From: Chitinispirillales bacterium
GTDB lineage: Bacteria; Fibrobacterota; Chitinivibrionia; Chitinivibrionales; Chitinivibrionaceae
Assembly (NCBI GenBank): GCA_031254455.1
Contig: JAIRUI010000086.1
Location: 1-57,249, forward strand
Length of the DNA: 57,249 nt
Direction of reading: 5' to 3'
Position numbers and translations under genes: made by a program. Of this stretch, positions 16,933-24,361 are shown in pieces; positions within the stretch are counted from its first letter, which is position 1; the number at the start of each line of letters is the position of its first letter. The notes under the pieces were generated by a model that had not been told where the DNA came from, made no database searches, and saw nothing but the letters and a program-made list of their open reading frames with translations.

Positions 16933-19203
16933 ATGGCAGGGATAATCGCACAAATAAGAGAATGGGAAGGCGATCCTGAAAATCTTCAGCCTGGCACAGC
17001 AGGATATGTTCAGATAGGACCTAATAAAGGAACCGCAAATGAGTTGTGGTATCGCAATCGCAATGGATTGCTTACGCGTATAGCTTCGTCTGCAACGGAA
17101 ATTCCGGAAATAGTATCTACGTTTGCGTCTACCAAAGAAGTAGATGGCGGAATATTATTAACAAACCTCCGATCCGTAAAGAATTTCTCAGGCGGATGGA
17201 ACGGCGGCTATAAAACGATTATATTTAATCCGTTGCCGGAAGGCGGAGGAGGAAGCGGTCCGGGAATGGGAGGGGCGCCGGATACGCGGCATGAAAATTG
17301 GGAAAACATGAAAAAATACGGAGAGGGTAACTGCCAATTTATTTGCCCCTTAGACACTAACGCTTTGCTGATAACGTCAAACGAAATCGGAAATAAAAAG
17401 AAAGAATATACGGGCGTTTTTTGGATAACCAACGGAAACGTTTATAAAATAGGCGGACAAAAAAGTAAACTGAGCGTATTTGCCAAATATGAAGGCTGGC
17501 TTATAATTAGAGGCAATGCGGAACCGTCTCCGGGACCTGGACCTTACGGACCGGGTTATATCGCGCCCGTTGCTATCGACTATACGATTTATCTTCCGGT
17601 TAAGGAAAAAATTTTTGAAGATTATCATATGATAGGAGATAGATTTGAACTCGAAAGCGAATCTCGACTGACTTGGTTTCCGGCGGATAAAGACGAGGAA
17701 GAAGTCGATCCTTTATTAAATAGAGACCTCAGATTTATAGGTTATATAGGGTCTGACGACCCCGGTAAAAGTCATAAATTAAGCGCAGGCGATTTATGGT
17801 GTCAAAGAGACAGTTCTAACGGAATGCCGGAATTGTCCGGCGGGGCGTATCCTGGTTCCGTAGGCGTTTATACCGGCTGTAGAGTTTGGATTCCGCCGCG
17901 GACTTATTGGAGCGCGCCGCTACAAGGTCCGGGATATTTTGTAACGGAACCGGGTCGTTGGCAGGAAGACAGAACGGATTGGTTCTTGAAAAACTGGGAA
18001 ATTTGGGAGGCGCAAAACGGTAAAAAATATTACTATCATGATGGGAAATGGAACGTGTTCGGCTGCGAGAAAGAATCGACGGATTCGGGAGGAGGCGTCG
18101 GTTTAATTTTAGCGGCGAACGGCAGTCACCCGCAAAACTTAGCGGACGGGAAAATCAGACGTGATTTTGATACGTTATTTATCGGACTGTATTCGGCATA
18201 CGACGGGGTTACGCCTAATGGAATTCGTTATTCTGGAGAAACGCATAAAGGATTTAGAATCGAATTGTCGCTTTTATGTTTTGGATTCCCGTTAAACGAT
18301 AACGCCGCACGAACATCGACGGTAAGCGTTATTCAGTATAGAGACAACGATAAATACGCCGTTTTTCCAATAGAGATAAAAGCAAAAGACCCGCAGACTA
18401 TAGGACAAGGCGGCGTAGAAGTAAACGGAGATATTAAATTCGGAGATTTATTTTTAATATCGATTCCTAAAGATCAATTGTATTTGTCTTACGTAGAGGG
18501 AAATCAAGATTTACAATGGGCGTTAAATATTTGGTCTGTCAGGCAAGACAAGCCTAAAATAAGCGGAGCCGACCAATTCTTTGCTCAAAAGTATTCGACT
18601 TCGACAATGCGTAATGATAACGGAACCGGAGATAGCCCGCGTCAAGGAATTGCAGACTTTGGAGGTATGCCGGACAGTGTAGAAAGAATGAATTTTTTAG
18701 ATAATCTCGGCTTTAAGCATCAAACATATATAGGTCGTTTTAATAGCTTTACAGACGTTACAGAAATTCCACCGACAGACGCGCTGCAAATGGGGCAAGG
18801 AGGTCCGGCTGCATGGGGACCGCAGAAATCGTTATCTGTAAGATTGCCGGACGGCGTAGATTATGTTAAGATTAGTCCGACAGACAACCAGAACGGTGCG
18901 GGATTGAGTAAAGAAATATTTGCGTTAACGTGCGGTAACGGCTATTGGCCAAACTTCTCTTGTCAAGGTTTTACGTTTAACAACACGATTAAAATAGAAT
19001 TGAGAACTATATGGACTTCAGATTCTCAATTTAACGGAATTAAGAACCACGTAATACCGGAATTTGACGAATCGCTTCCGGCATCCGCTCAACCGGATAT
19101 TGTTTGGATTAAATCTACGGAATCGTCGGAAGAAGGTATTTATTTGTTCTCTAAAGTAAGTTTAGTGGAACTTCCGATTTTAACAGAATTAACAAGGGGT
19201 TGA
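16933..19203 (+). CDS. Large beta-rich phage-structural-like protein
   Basis: A 756-aa protein without a signal peptide (MAGIIAQIREWEGDPENLQP). The ATG at 16933 is preferred over 16927 because AAGG is then 8 nt away. It is rich in Gly, Asn, Trp and Tyr, with Gly/Pro linkers (GGGGSGPGMGGAP near 113; PSPGPGPYGPGY near 200) separating beta-rich blocks, as in phage tail or fibre proteins. The last ~105 residues (CQGFTFNNTIKIELRT, IPEFDESLPASAQPDIVW, GIYLFSKVSL) are repeated in the next gene. The stop lies 2 nt before that gene's start. No enzyme motif seen. Confidence 0.7.
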   Translation: MAGIIAQIREWEGDPENLQPGTAGYVQIGPNKGTANELWYRNRNGLLTRIASSATEIPEIVSTFASTKEVDGGILLTNLRSVKNFSGGWNGGYKTIIFNPLPEGGGGSGPGMGGAPDTRHENWENMKKYGEGNCQFICPLDTNALLITSNEIGNKKKEYTGVFWITNGNVYKIGGQKSKLSVFAKYEGWLIIRGNAEPSPGPGPYGPGYIAPVAIDYTIYLPVKEKIFEDYHMIGDRFELESESRLTWFPADKDEEEVDPLLNRDLRFIGYIGSDDPGKSHKLSAGDLWCQRDSSNGMPELSGGAYPGSVGVYTGCRVWIPPRTYWSAPLQGPGYFVTEPGRWQEDRTDWFLKNWEIWEAQNGKKYYYHDGKWNVFGCEKESTDSGGGVGLILAANGSHPQNLADGKIRRDFDTLFIGLYSAYDGVTPNGIRYSGETHKGFRIELSLLCFGFPLNDNAARTSTVSVIQYRDNDKYAVFPIEIKAKDPQTIGQGGVEVNGDIKFGDLFLISIPKDQLYLSYVEGNQDLQWALNIWSVRQDKPKISGADQFFAQKYSTSTMRNDNGTGDSPRQGIADFGGMPDSVERMNFLDNLGFKHQTYIGRFNSFTDVTEIPPTDALQMGQGGPAAWGPQKSLSVRLPDGVDYVKISPTDNQNGAGLSKEIFALTCGNGYWPNFSCQGFTFNNTIKIELRTIWTSDSQFNGIKNHVIPEFDESLPASAQPDIVWIKSTESSEEGIYLFSKVSLVELPILTELTRG

Positions 19204-19205
19204 TT

Positions 19206-19961
19206 ATGAGCGTTTCGTTTACACGAATATATCAAATTCCGGCTTCGTTGGGAGATATGTTCACAACTCCTCCGGCAAATCCGAATATCCTTTCCCCGGC
19301 ATTGCCTGTAAAACGCGGCTTGTCATACTCATTAAACGAAGACGGTTATGCATTAGATTTGCCGACAAACAACCAGGCGCAGGTTTCTAATGACTTTTGG
19401 CGCACGCGCGGATATATAGGCTTCACGGCATTGGGCGTATTTATTCCTTTGTCGGAATCTCCGATGCGAATAAATGCAGACAAAACTTCATTAAACTTAC
19501 CGAATACGCGCCCGGAACGGATAAAAGGAACAAATGCTTTATCAATTCAAAAGGCGGATGCAAATAATATCTTGTCGGTTGGCTCGCTCGGCAATCATAA
19601 CGTTGTCGATCAAAATACGCCATATCCAAGAATCGGAAAAGTATTGCAAGAACCTATCGCAACGACTGACGGAACGTCAATCACAACTCCAGAAGACGGC
19701 GGATTGGCGATAGCGAATTTAGTTAATTTTGCAGGTCAAGGTTTTACGATAAATAATACGCTAAAAGTTGAAATAACGACAAACGATCCGACTATGCCAA
19801 AAATGACGATACCGGAATTTGACGAATCGCTGGGAGATAATAATCCGGACGTTGTTTGGTGTATGACGGCGGAAAGTTATTTGACAGGTATTTATATTAT
19901 GTCCCGTATCGCTTTTACGAATGTTTTGTTTAATTTGTTTATGACACGGGCGTCGGAATAA
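19206..19961 (+). CDS. Beta-rich island protein sharing the IPEFDESL domain
   Basis: A 251-aa protein from the ATG at 19206 (AGGGG 6 nt upstream). The N-terminal ~150 residues are unique (SVSFTRIYQIPASLGDMFTT). The C-terminal ~95 residues match the end of the preceding 756-aa protein: GQGFTINNTLKVEITT, IPEFDESLGDNNPDVVW and GIYIMSRIAF. Two proteins with different heads and a common C-terminal domain suggest a common assembly or docking surface. No signal peptide and no known family. Confidence 0.7.
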   Translation: MSVSFTRIYQIPASLGDMFTTPPANPNILSPALPVKRGLSYSLNEDGYALDLPTNNQAQVSNDFWRTRGYIGFTALGVFIPLSESPMRINADKTSLNLPNTRPERIKGTNALSIQKADANNILSVGSLGNHNVVDQNTPYPRIGKVLQEPIATTDGTSITTPEDGGLAIANLVNFAGQGFTINNTLKVEITTNDPTMPKMTIPEFDESLGDNNPDVVWCMTAESYLTGIYIMSRIAFTNVLFNLFMTRASE

Positions 19962-19964
19962 AAC

Positions 19965-20972
19965 ATGAAAATTAAATTCTGTGTAATATCGAGCGTAGAA
20001 GACGAGAAGTTCTTGAAATTCATAGACGGACTTCAATTCTTGCCGAAAGAATGGGAAACTCACGTTCTTCGCAATAAACCGTTGTCGGAGAAAACTAAAA
20101 AGCGTTGTGCGAAAAATAAGAACTTGTTTATGCGTTATCGTGAAAATTCACAATATGTTTCCCCTGAAATTCAATATGGAATTAAATTTGTAAAGTTACG
20201 ATATGACAGCGTTCAAGAGGCGCATCCGGAGGAAAACGATTGGATTATGTTAGGAGACGACGACATGTTTTTTGATGCGAAATTTCGCGACGTTTCGGCT
20301 CCGAACATTGAAGAAATAGCAAAGTCCGGCGTCGTTGACTTCTTGGTCGGCACGTATTCGTCATCCGTGTCATATTCGTTTACAGCGGCGAAGCGGGAAG
20401 GAATACGTCACGGTCAAGTATTTAGGTATAGAAAAGAAATAATGGAAGAATACTATAAATATTATGACACATACGGCGGCGGTGAAGACAGCATGTTCGC
20501 TTTAATAAATTACATGAAAGGGCGCTGCGTTACAAACATAACGCCAGGGGTAGAGCATACGGGGCATAATCTTGCAAATTATATACCGAAACCGTATGAT
20601 CAGAATAATGAAAAATATGTCGCTTGTATAGTAACGAATACGTGGTTAAATCCGGAAACGGTTCGTGTAAGAAATAAAATTCATACAGACGCATACTGTG
20701 AGTGTAAATCGTCGGGATTAATTTATTCTCCGAACGTTTGTCAATTTAATCCGAAAGCATTCGCTTCACAAGATAAAACGGATTATATTATAAGGCGGGG
20801 CGATGTAAAGCATTCGGGAAGACAACAATTGAGCGAATGCGGTTTTGAAGGAAACGTGTATGAAAATAATTGTAAACACTATATTCAATTAAACGAGTAT
20901 GTTCACCCGTGTAAATGGCTGGGTTACTCAAGAGTATGTGTTTATGAAAACGCAAATAACCAAGGAGGATGA
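19965..20972 (+). CDS. Putative GT-A-type glycosyltransferase in the island
   Basis: A 335-aa protein beginning MKIKFCVISSVEDEKFLKFI, with a DxD-like metal/nucleotide-sugar motif in WIMLGDDDMFFDAKF (about residue 90). Further motifs are YYDTYGGGEDSMFALINYMK (an acidic catalytic-loop-like segment) and GVEHTGHNL. The layout fits a GT-A-fold transferase, with eight or more cysteines in the C-terminal third (CECKSSG, CQFNPKA, CGFEGNVYENNCKHY). It sits 3 nt after a structural-like gene and abuts the next, so it is part of the same transcript. Modifying the neighbouring surface proteins is a reasonable but unproven role. Confidence 0.62.
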   Translation: MKIKFCVISSVEDEKFLKFIDGLQFLPKEWETHVLRNKPLSEKTKKRCAKNKNLFMRYRENSQYVSPEIQYGIKFVKLRYDSVQEAHPEENDWIMLGDDDMFFDAKFRDVSAPNIEEIAKSGVVDFLVGTYSSSVSYSFTAAKREGIRHGQVFRYRKEIMEEYYKYYDTYGGGEDSMFALINYMKGRCVTNITPGVEHTGHNLANYIPKPYDQNNEKYVACIVTNTWLNPETVRVRNKIHTDAYCECKSSGLIYSPNVCQFNPKAFASQDKTDYIIRRGDVKHSGRQQLSECGFEGNVYENNCKHYIQLNEYVHPCKWLGYSRVCVYENANNQGG

Positions 20973-21662
20973 ATGGCTTATTTAGAATTGGGCGACGAGT
21001 TATATAACAACGTTAAAGTAATTAAAAGATCGGACGGTTCTCATGCGGTAGTGTATGGAGCCCCTATGTTTACGGATAACAGAGCGGATTGGAGTGAAGT
21101 TCCGGTCGCTTTTGTAGGAAGCGGTACGGGAGAAATTTCTTTTGTCGCGTCTCATGTAATATTATTACAGCGTTCATATACGGCGGGAGGTTCTGAGAGA
21201 GTTTTCTTCGGTCGTGAAAATATAAATGCGAATCAGGATAGCGGAGGAGAAATACCGTTTTCAATATTTTTACCGAAAGGTCGTTACAGATTGAATTGTA
21301 TAGGAATGATTAGAGCGCAGTCGGGGCAGCAATCGGAATACATGATGGATGTGTATTTTAAACGAGGAACTCCAAATCATTCAATCCCGGCTCCGACTAT
21401 AAGTTCTTCAGGCGAATCGCCAAACGATTTGGGAAAAGCGTTGTTTTGGGCTGACGGACAGGAAGGACTTGTTACTCGTTACGGCGGCACGACAGGCGCG
21501 TGGTCTTCGGAGAATACGTCAAACGGACGCCGCAGGATTTCAGACGAAATATTAGAAGAAGAAGGCGCATATTACTATTTTATAGGATGTGTAAGAAGAA
21601 CGCAAGGGACGACAGGCGCTATGGTTATGTCTATTTCAGGCGTGATAGAACAGATAGGTTAA
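20973..21662 (+). CDS. Beta-rich island protein, unknown
   Basis: A 229-aa protein starting directly at the stop of the glycosyltransferase, with AAGGAGG upstream. Composition is beta-rich and Gly/Ser-heavy (FVGSGTGEISFVASHVILLQ; PFSIFLPKGRYRLNCIGMIR), with a jelly-roll-like pattern in the second half (EGAYYYFIGCVRRTQGT). No signal peptide. This type of composition is usual in tail-fibre knobs and similar structural proteins, but I recognise no family. Confidence 0.65.
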   Translation: MAYLELGDELYNNVKVIKRSDGSHAVVYGAPMFTDNRADWSEVPVAFVGSGTGEISFVASHVILLQRSYTAGGSERVFFGRENINANQDSGGEIPFSIFLPKGRYRLNCIGMIRAQSGQQSEYMMDVYFKRGTPNHSIPAPTISSSGESPNDLGKALFWADGQEGLVTRYGGTTGAWSSENTSNGRRRISDEILEEEGAYYYFIGCVRRTQGTTGAMVMSISGVIEQIG

Positions 21663-21663
21663 T

Positions 21664-21777
21664 ATGCAAGAATATTTAACAGAAATGTATTTCGTGGTAA
21701 ATGGTATAGTAATGTTAATATCTCAAGATTTACCATATACGGTAGATTACGTAGTAGAAATCATGGAGAGTTTATAA
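21664..21777 (+). CDS. Micro-gene, 37 aa
   Basis: An ATG 1 nt after the preceding stop opens a 37-aa frame (MQEYLTEMYFVVNGIVMLIS) that is hydrophobic in the middle and ends exactly where the next micro-gene begins (TAATG overlap). The unbroken stop/start chain from 20972 to 21864 argues that it is translated. Function unknown. Confidence 0.45.
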   Translation: MQEYLTEMYFVVNGIVMLISQDLPYTVDYVVEIMESL

Positions 21778-21863
21778 TGCAATTTACAATAAACAATGGA
21801 ACTCAAAAGCACTGCTCCTGCGGACATTGCGTCTTCTTGGCGTGGACAGAGTCGGAGGATTAA
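21777..21863 (+). CDS. Micro-gene, 28 aa with CxCGHC motif
   Basis: A 28-aa frame (MQFTINNGTQKHCSCGHCVF) overlapping the previous stop by 1 nt and ending directly before the next ATG. The CSCGHC cluster could bind metal or act in redox chemistry. The upstream frame supplies GGAGAG 9 nt before the ATG. Support is positional and compositional only. Confidence 0.42.
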   Translation: MQFTINNGTQKHCSCGHCVFLAWTESED

Positions 21864-22325
21864 ATGGAAATAGAATGGACAGACATTCCGCCAGAACGAG
21901 AAACATTTGCTCAATCTATAGAAAATGTTGTCTGTGACGGAATATTTTCACAAAGTCCGCACAAAGTAGTCGAAAAATATACAAAAATGAACGAAATCTA
22001 TGTGTGTTCGTGCGCAGCTAATATAAAACACGGCTTGGCATATGATATGTGTTTTATAGCATATAAAAGTGAATACAGATGCTTTGTAATACGCGCAATT
22101 GAATCTTTTGTTGATAGACTGTTTGAAGAAGAGAAGGTAAGGAAAGTAATTTACACAGCAGTAGTAGGCACAAAAGCGCAGGAAATGAATGATAGGGCAT
22201 TAGCAAAAAGAGGCGGACGTGTAGTAGGCATATACAAAAATCAAGTAGAAATAAACGGAAAATTTAAAGATATAAAAGTTTGGGAAGGAACAAAGGAGGA
22301 TTGGTATGAAAAAAAGACGAAGTAA
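21864..22325 (+). CDS. GNAT-like protein
   Basis: A 153-aa protein with a GGAGG ribosome-binding site 5 nt before the ATG. The C-terminal part (VIYTAVVGTKAQEMNDRALA, then KRGGRVVGIYKNQV and KVWEGTKEDW) follows the helix-strand-strand pattern of the end of GNAT acetyltransferases, as also seen in GNAT-like phage proteins. The acetyl-CoA loop (Q/RxxGxG/A) is not evident, so catalysis is doubtful. It overlaps the following lipoprotein gene by 20 nt. Confidence 0.5.
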   Translation: MEIEWTDIPPERETFAQSIENVVCDGIFSQSPHKVVEKYTKMNEIYVCSCAANIKHGLAYDMCFIAYKSEYRCFVIRAIESFVDRLFEEEKVRKVIYTAVVGTKAQEMNDRALAKRGGRVVGIYKNQVEINGKFKDIKVWEGTKEDWYEKKTK

Positions 22326-22887
22326 GACAGTCGCAGTAATAATAATAATATATCTATTATTGAGTGCGTGTGGCTCAGAGGACTATAAAGGTCAAGAAAA
22401 CTTCAACGCAGGAGAAGTAATAAAAAAAGCCTTCATTGACTTATTGGACAGCGGAAAGATTAGCATTTTTGTCCCGTGGGAAATAACAAAATCGGGTAAT
22501 GTGTCAGGTTTTAGAACAGACGTATATGAAACGTTTGTAACAGGGTTTAAACGAGAAGAACCGAAAGAGTTAATAGAGGAATATAAGCAACAAACAGGAA
22601 ATATAGAAGCGAGTTTAGAAACCTCGAACGTTACGATACTAGAAAAATATTCAAACTTAGGATATTATGAAATGACAGGAAGTATTGTAATGATAGAGAT
22701 AGACAGAGGACAAAACATGCAAGACGCTCTTATATATAAATTTGACGTGATGGCAGGGAAGTTTACAGTTAAAGCAGTATTATTTATTGAACTTGACAGT
22801 GAGATTTTTGAAGGCTTTGCAACAGTAGACGGAGAATGTGTATTTAAAGAATTGACGGAACTGATAGGAAATAAACATGGAAACTAA
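22306..22887 (+). CDS. Island lipoprotein of unknown function
   Basis: A 193-aa lipoprotein: a basic N-terminus (MKKRRSKT), hydrophobic core and lipobox LSAC (Cys22). The mature part is acidic and beta-rich (MTGSIVMIEIDRGQNMQDAL). AAGGAGG lies 7 nt before the ATG, inside the previous gene. No family recognised. It is followed by a second lipoprotein gene 49 nt later. Confidence 0.7.
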   Translation: MKKRRSKTVAVIIIIYLLLSACGSEDYKGQENFNAGEVIKKAFIDLLDSGKISIFVPWEITKSGNVSGFRTDVYETFVTGFKREEPKELIEEYKQQTGNIEASLETSNVTILEKYSNLGYYEMTGSIVMIEIDRGQNMQDALIYKFDVMAGKFTVKAVLFIELDSEIFEGFATVDGECVFKELTELIGNKHGN

Positions 22888-22936
22888 CCGCCATTACGTC
22901 TTTATGAGCTTATAAAATGAAAAGGGAGGCTTAGAT

Positions 22937-23620
22937 ATGAAACAATTTGTATTAATTTTATTAATGTTTACTTTATTGGTGTGTATTTCGTGTTCGAATG
23001 ACAATGGAAGAAATTTTACGCATCCGAATATAGCGGAATTTTCCGTAGTTCTTTACGCATGGAATTGGTCGGAAGATCCGGAAGAGTGGTATTCCTTTGA
23101 CTACTTTCAAATATACGCACGTAGCGATATAGACACTATAGGTAGCCTTTTTAGAACAACTTTAGATCCTACAGAAGAAGTTGACACGTTAATCCCATTC
23201 GGGAAAGCCAAATTTTTGGGTGGGACCAAAATTATTGAGGATTATGAAGAATTCGAACCAATTCTTCGTTACAGTTTAGGAGATACCTTAATAATAGTAA
23301 CCGAAAGCGAATTTGAGTATGGGACTCCTTATGTAAATGAAAGTAAATTGCAGGACGAATTGTATTTAATTGTTAATTTTGGAAGTGGCGATCTTAGATG
23401 TATTAAGAATCCATGGAATAATTCTCCGGAAGAAGTCGTTGTGTCGGATATAAAAACGTTATCGTTGTTTAATGCGATGGAGCAAGCGGGTATTTTTAAT
23501 CAACCGACCAAGTACGATAGAGATATTTGGCAATTTTCTCCAAAAAATAAAGAAGAAAAGATTGTAATGTTAGTTCATGAAATGTATAATCAAGATACGG
23601 ATTATGGCGTAGGTTGGTAA
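22937..23620 (+). CDS. Island lipoprotein of unknown function
   Basis: A 227-aa lipoprotein with AGGGAGG upstream, signal peptide MKQFVLILLMFTLLVCISCS and lipobox ISCS. The mature domain contains many Trp, Tyr, Asp and Glu residues (YAWNWSEDPEEWYSFDYFQI). It has no similarity that I can see to the other island lipoproteins beyond size and composition. The RVQDLF copy 2 gene follows after 15 nt, the same neighbour arrangement as at 15637-16835. Confidence 0.7.
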   Translation: MKQFVLILLMFTLLVCISCSNDNGRNFTHPNIAEFSVVLYAWNWSEDPEEWYSFDYFQIYARSDIDTIGSLFRTTLDPTEEVDTLIPFGKAKFLGGTKIIEDYEEFEPILRYSLGDTLIIVTESEFEYGTPYVNESKLQDELYLIVNFGSGDLRCIKNPWNNSPEEVVVSDIKTLSLFNAMEQAGIFNQPTKYDRDIWQFSPKNKEEKIVMLVHEMYNQDTDYGVGW

Positions 23621-23635
23621 TTGGGTGGGGGTAAA

Positions 23636-23887
23636 ATGGAAAGAGTTCAAGATTTATTCGAGGATATAATAAAGGCGCATCACGAAGCGGTTGTATATGC
23701 GGCGGCGAGTTATAATCCTTTACTGATAAGCCCTACGGTCGAAGGGAAAGACATCAGAACGATTCCGTTAGGCTTTGTAGAATCTAAAGACATTTCAAAC
23801 GTTTTTTATTTTGGAGATTCTATCGATCCCAAAAAGAGAATGGCCGGTTTTAATTACGACGGCAGAAAAACTATTTACCAGAAATAA
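23636..23887 (+). CDS. RVQDLF-type small island protein, copy 2
   Basis: An 83-aa protein from the ATG at 23636 (GGGTGGGGG upstream). It starts MERVQDLFEDIIKAHHEAVV, followed by SYNPLLIS and ending DGRKTIYQK. It matches copy 1 at 16536-16835 in its start, YNP and GR.T.Y positions but diverges elsewhere. Like copy 1 it follows a lipoprotein gene directly. Function unknown. Confidence 0.7.
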   Translation: MERVQDLFEDIIKAHHEAVVYAAASYNPLLISPTVEGKDIRTIPLGFVESKDISNVFYFGDSIDPKKRMAGFNYDGRKTIYQK

Positions 23888-23913
23888 TCGATAAAATTAG
23901 AAAGGAAGAAAAT

Positions 23914-24009
23914 ATGGAAGTTAGAATCGAACAATTGGAAAAGTGCCCTACGTTGCCTAAAGGATTGGGATTTGAAAAAGACGGACTGCCAACTATTTAT
24001 GAGAGTTAA
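23914..24009 (+). CDS. Micro-gene, 31 aa
   Basis: A 31-aa frame (MEVRIEQLEKCPTLPKGLGF) with a strong ribosome-binding site (AAAGGAAG, 6 nt before the ATG). It lies between the RVQDLF copy 2 gene and the interrupted tail-fibre-like copy. No function can be proposed. Confidence 0.45.
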   Translation: MEVRIEQLEKCPTLPKGLGFEKDGLPTIYES

Positions 24010-24014
24010 GGATT

Positions 24015-24361
24015 ATGCATGTAGAACGATTTGAAAGTTTTAAAAGAAGGTTATGTTGTATTGCACAACGGAGCATTAAATACTGAACACATAGTAGAAA
24101 CAGGTCGAGAATATAGATTTGAACATGGTATGCAAGAACACCATCACAGAATACAGGCAGGACCGCAGACACACTCTGGAATAGGGGGGGGGGCGTGATT
24201 CAGGAAGAAATAGATACACTACAGGTGAAACGTTAAGAACATTAGAAAGTATGAAACAACTACACAGTGATTATGATGGTGAATATAGGTGTCAAATGAA
24301 TTTACAATACATTGACACAGAATTATTCGTTTACAATGGAGGTAAAAATGCACAAATTTAA
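24015..24361 (+). pseudogene. Second copy of tail-fibre-like gene, interrupted at a G10 tract
   Basis: The frame starting near 24031 encodes VVLHNGALNTEHIVETGREY, RFEHG and QEHHHRIQ, and stops at TGA just after the G10 run (24184-24193). The next frame continues with TTGETLRTLESMKQLHSDYD and YIDTELFVYNGG to 24361. Removing one G joins the two frames. The whole matches the gene at 15057-15624 in order (LHNG/IHMG, GREYRF/GTQYRF, TLRTLES/RLTSLET, SDYD/NDYD, ELFV/ELWV). The 5' end is also out of frame: the ATG at 24015 (MHVERFESFK, similar to MSKLDRFVNV) leads to a stop at 24084-24086. It may be phase-variable or simply decayed. Confidence 0.62.
24184..24193 (+). repeat. G10 homopolymer tract
   Basis: Ten consecutive G in an AT-rich gene, exactly where the reading frame of the tail-fibre-like copy breaks. 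G9 or G12 would restore it. This is the type of tract that mediates slipped-strand phase variation, and it is also a frequent place for sequencing error. Confidence 0.75.
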
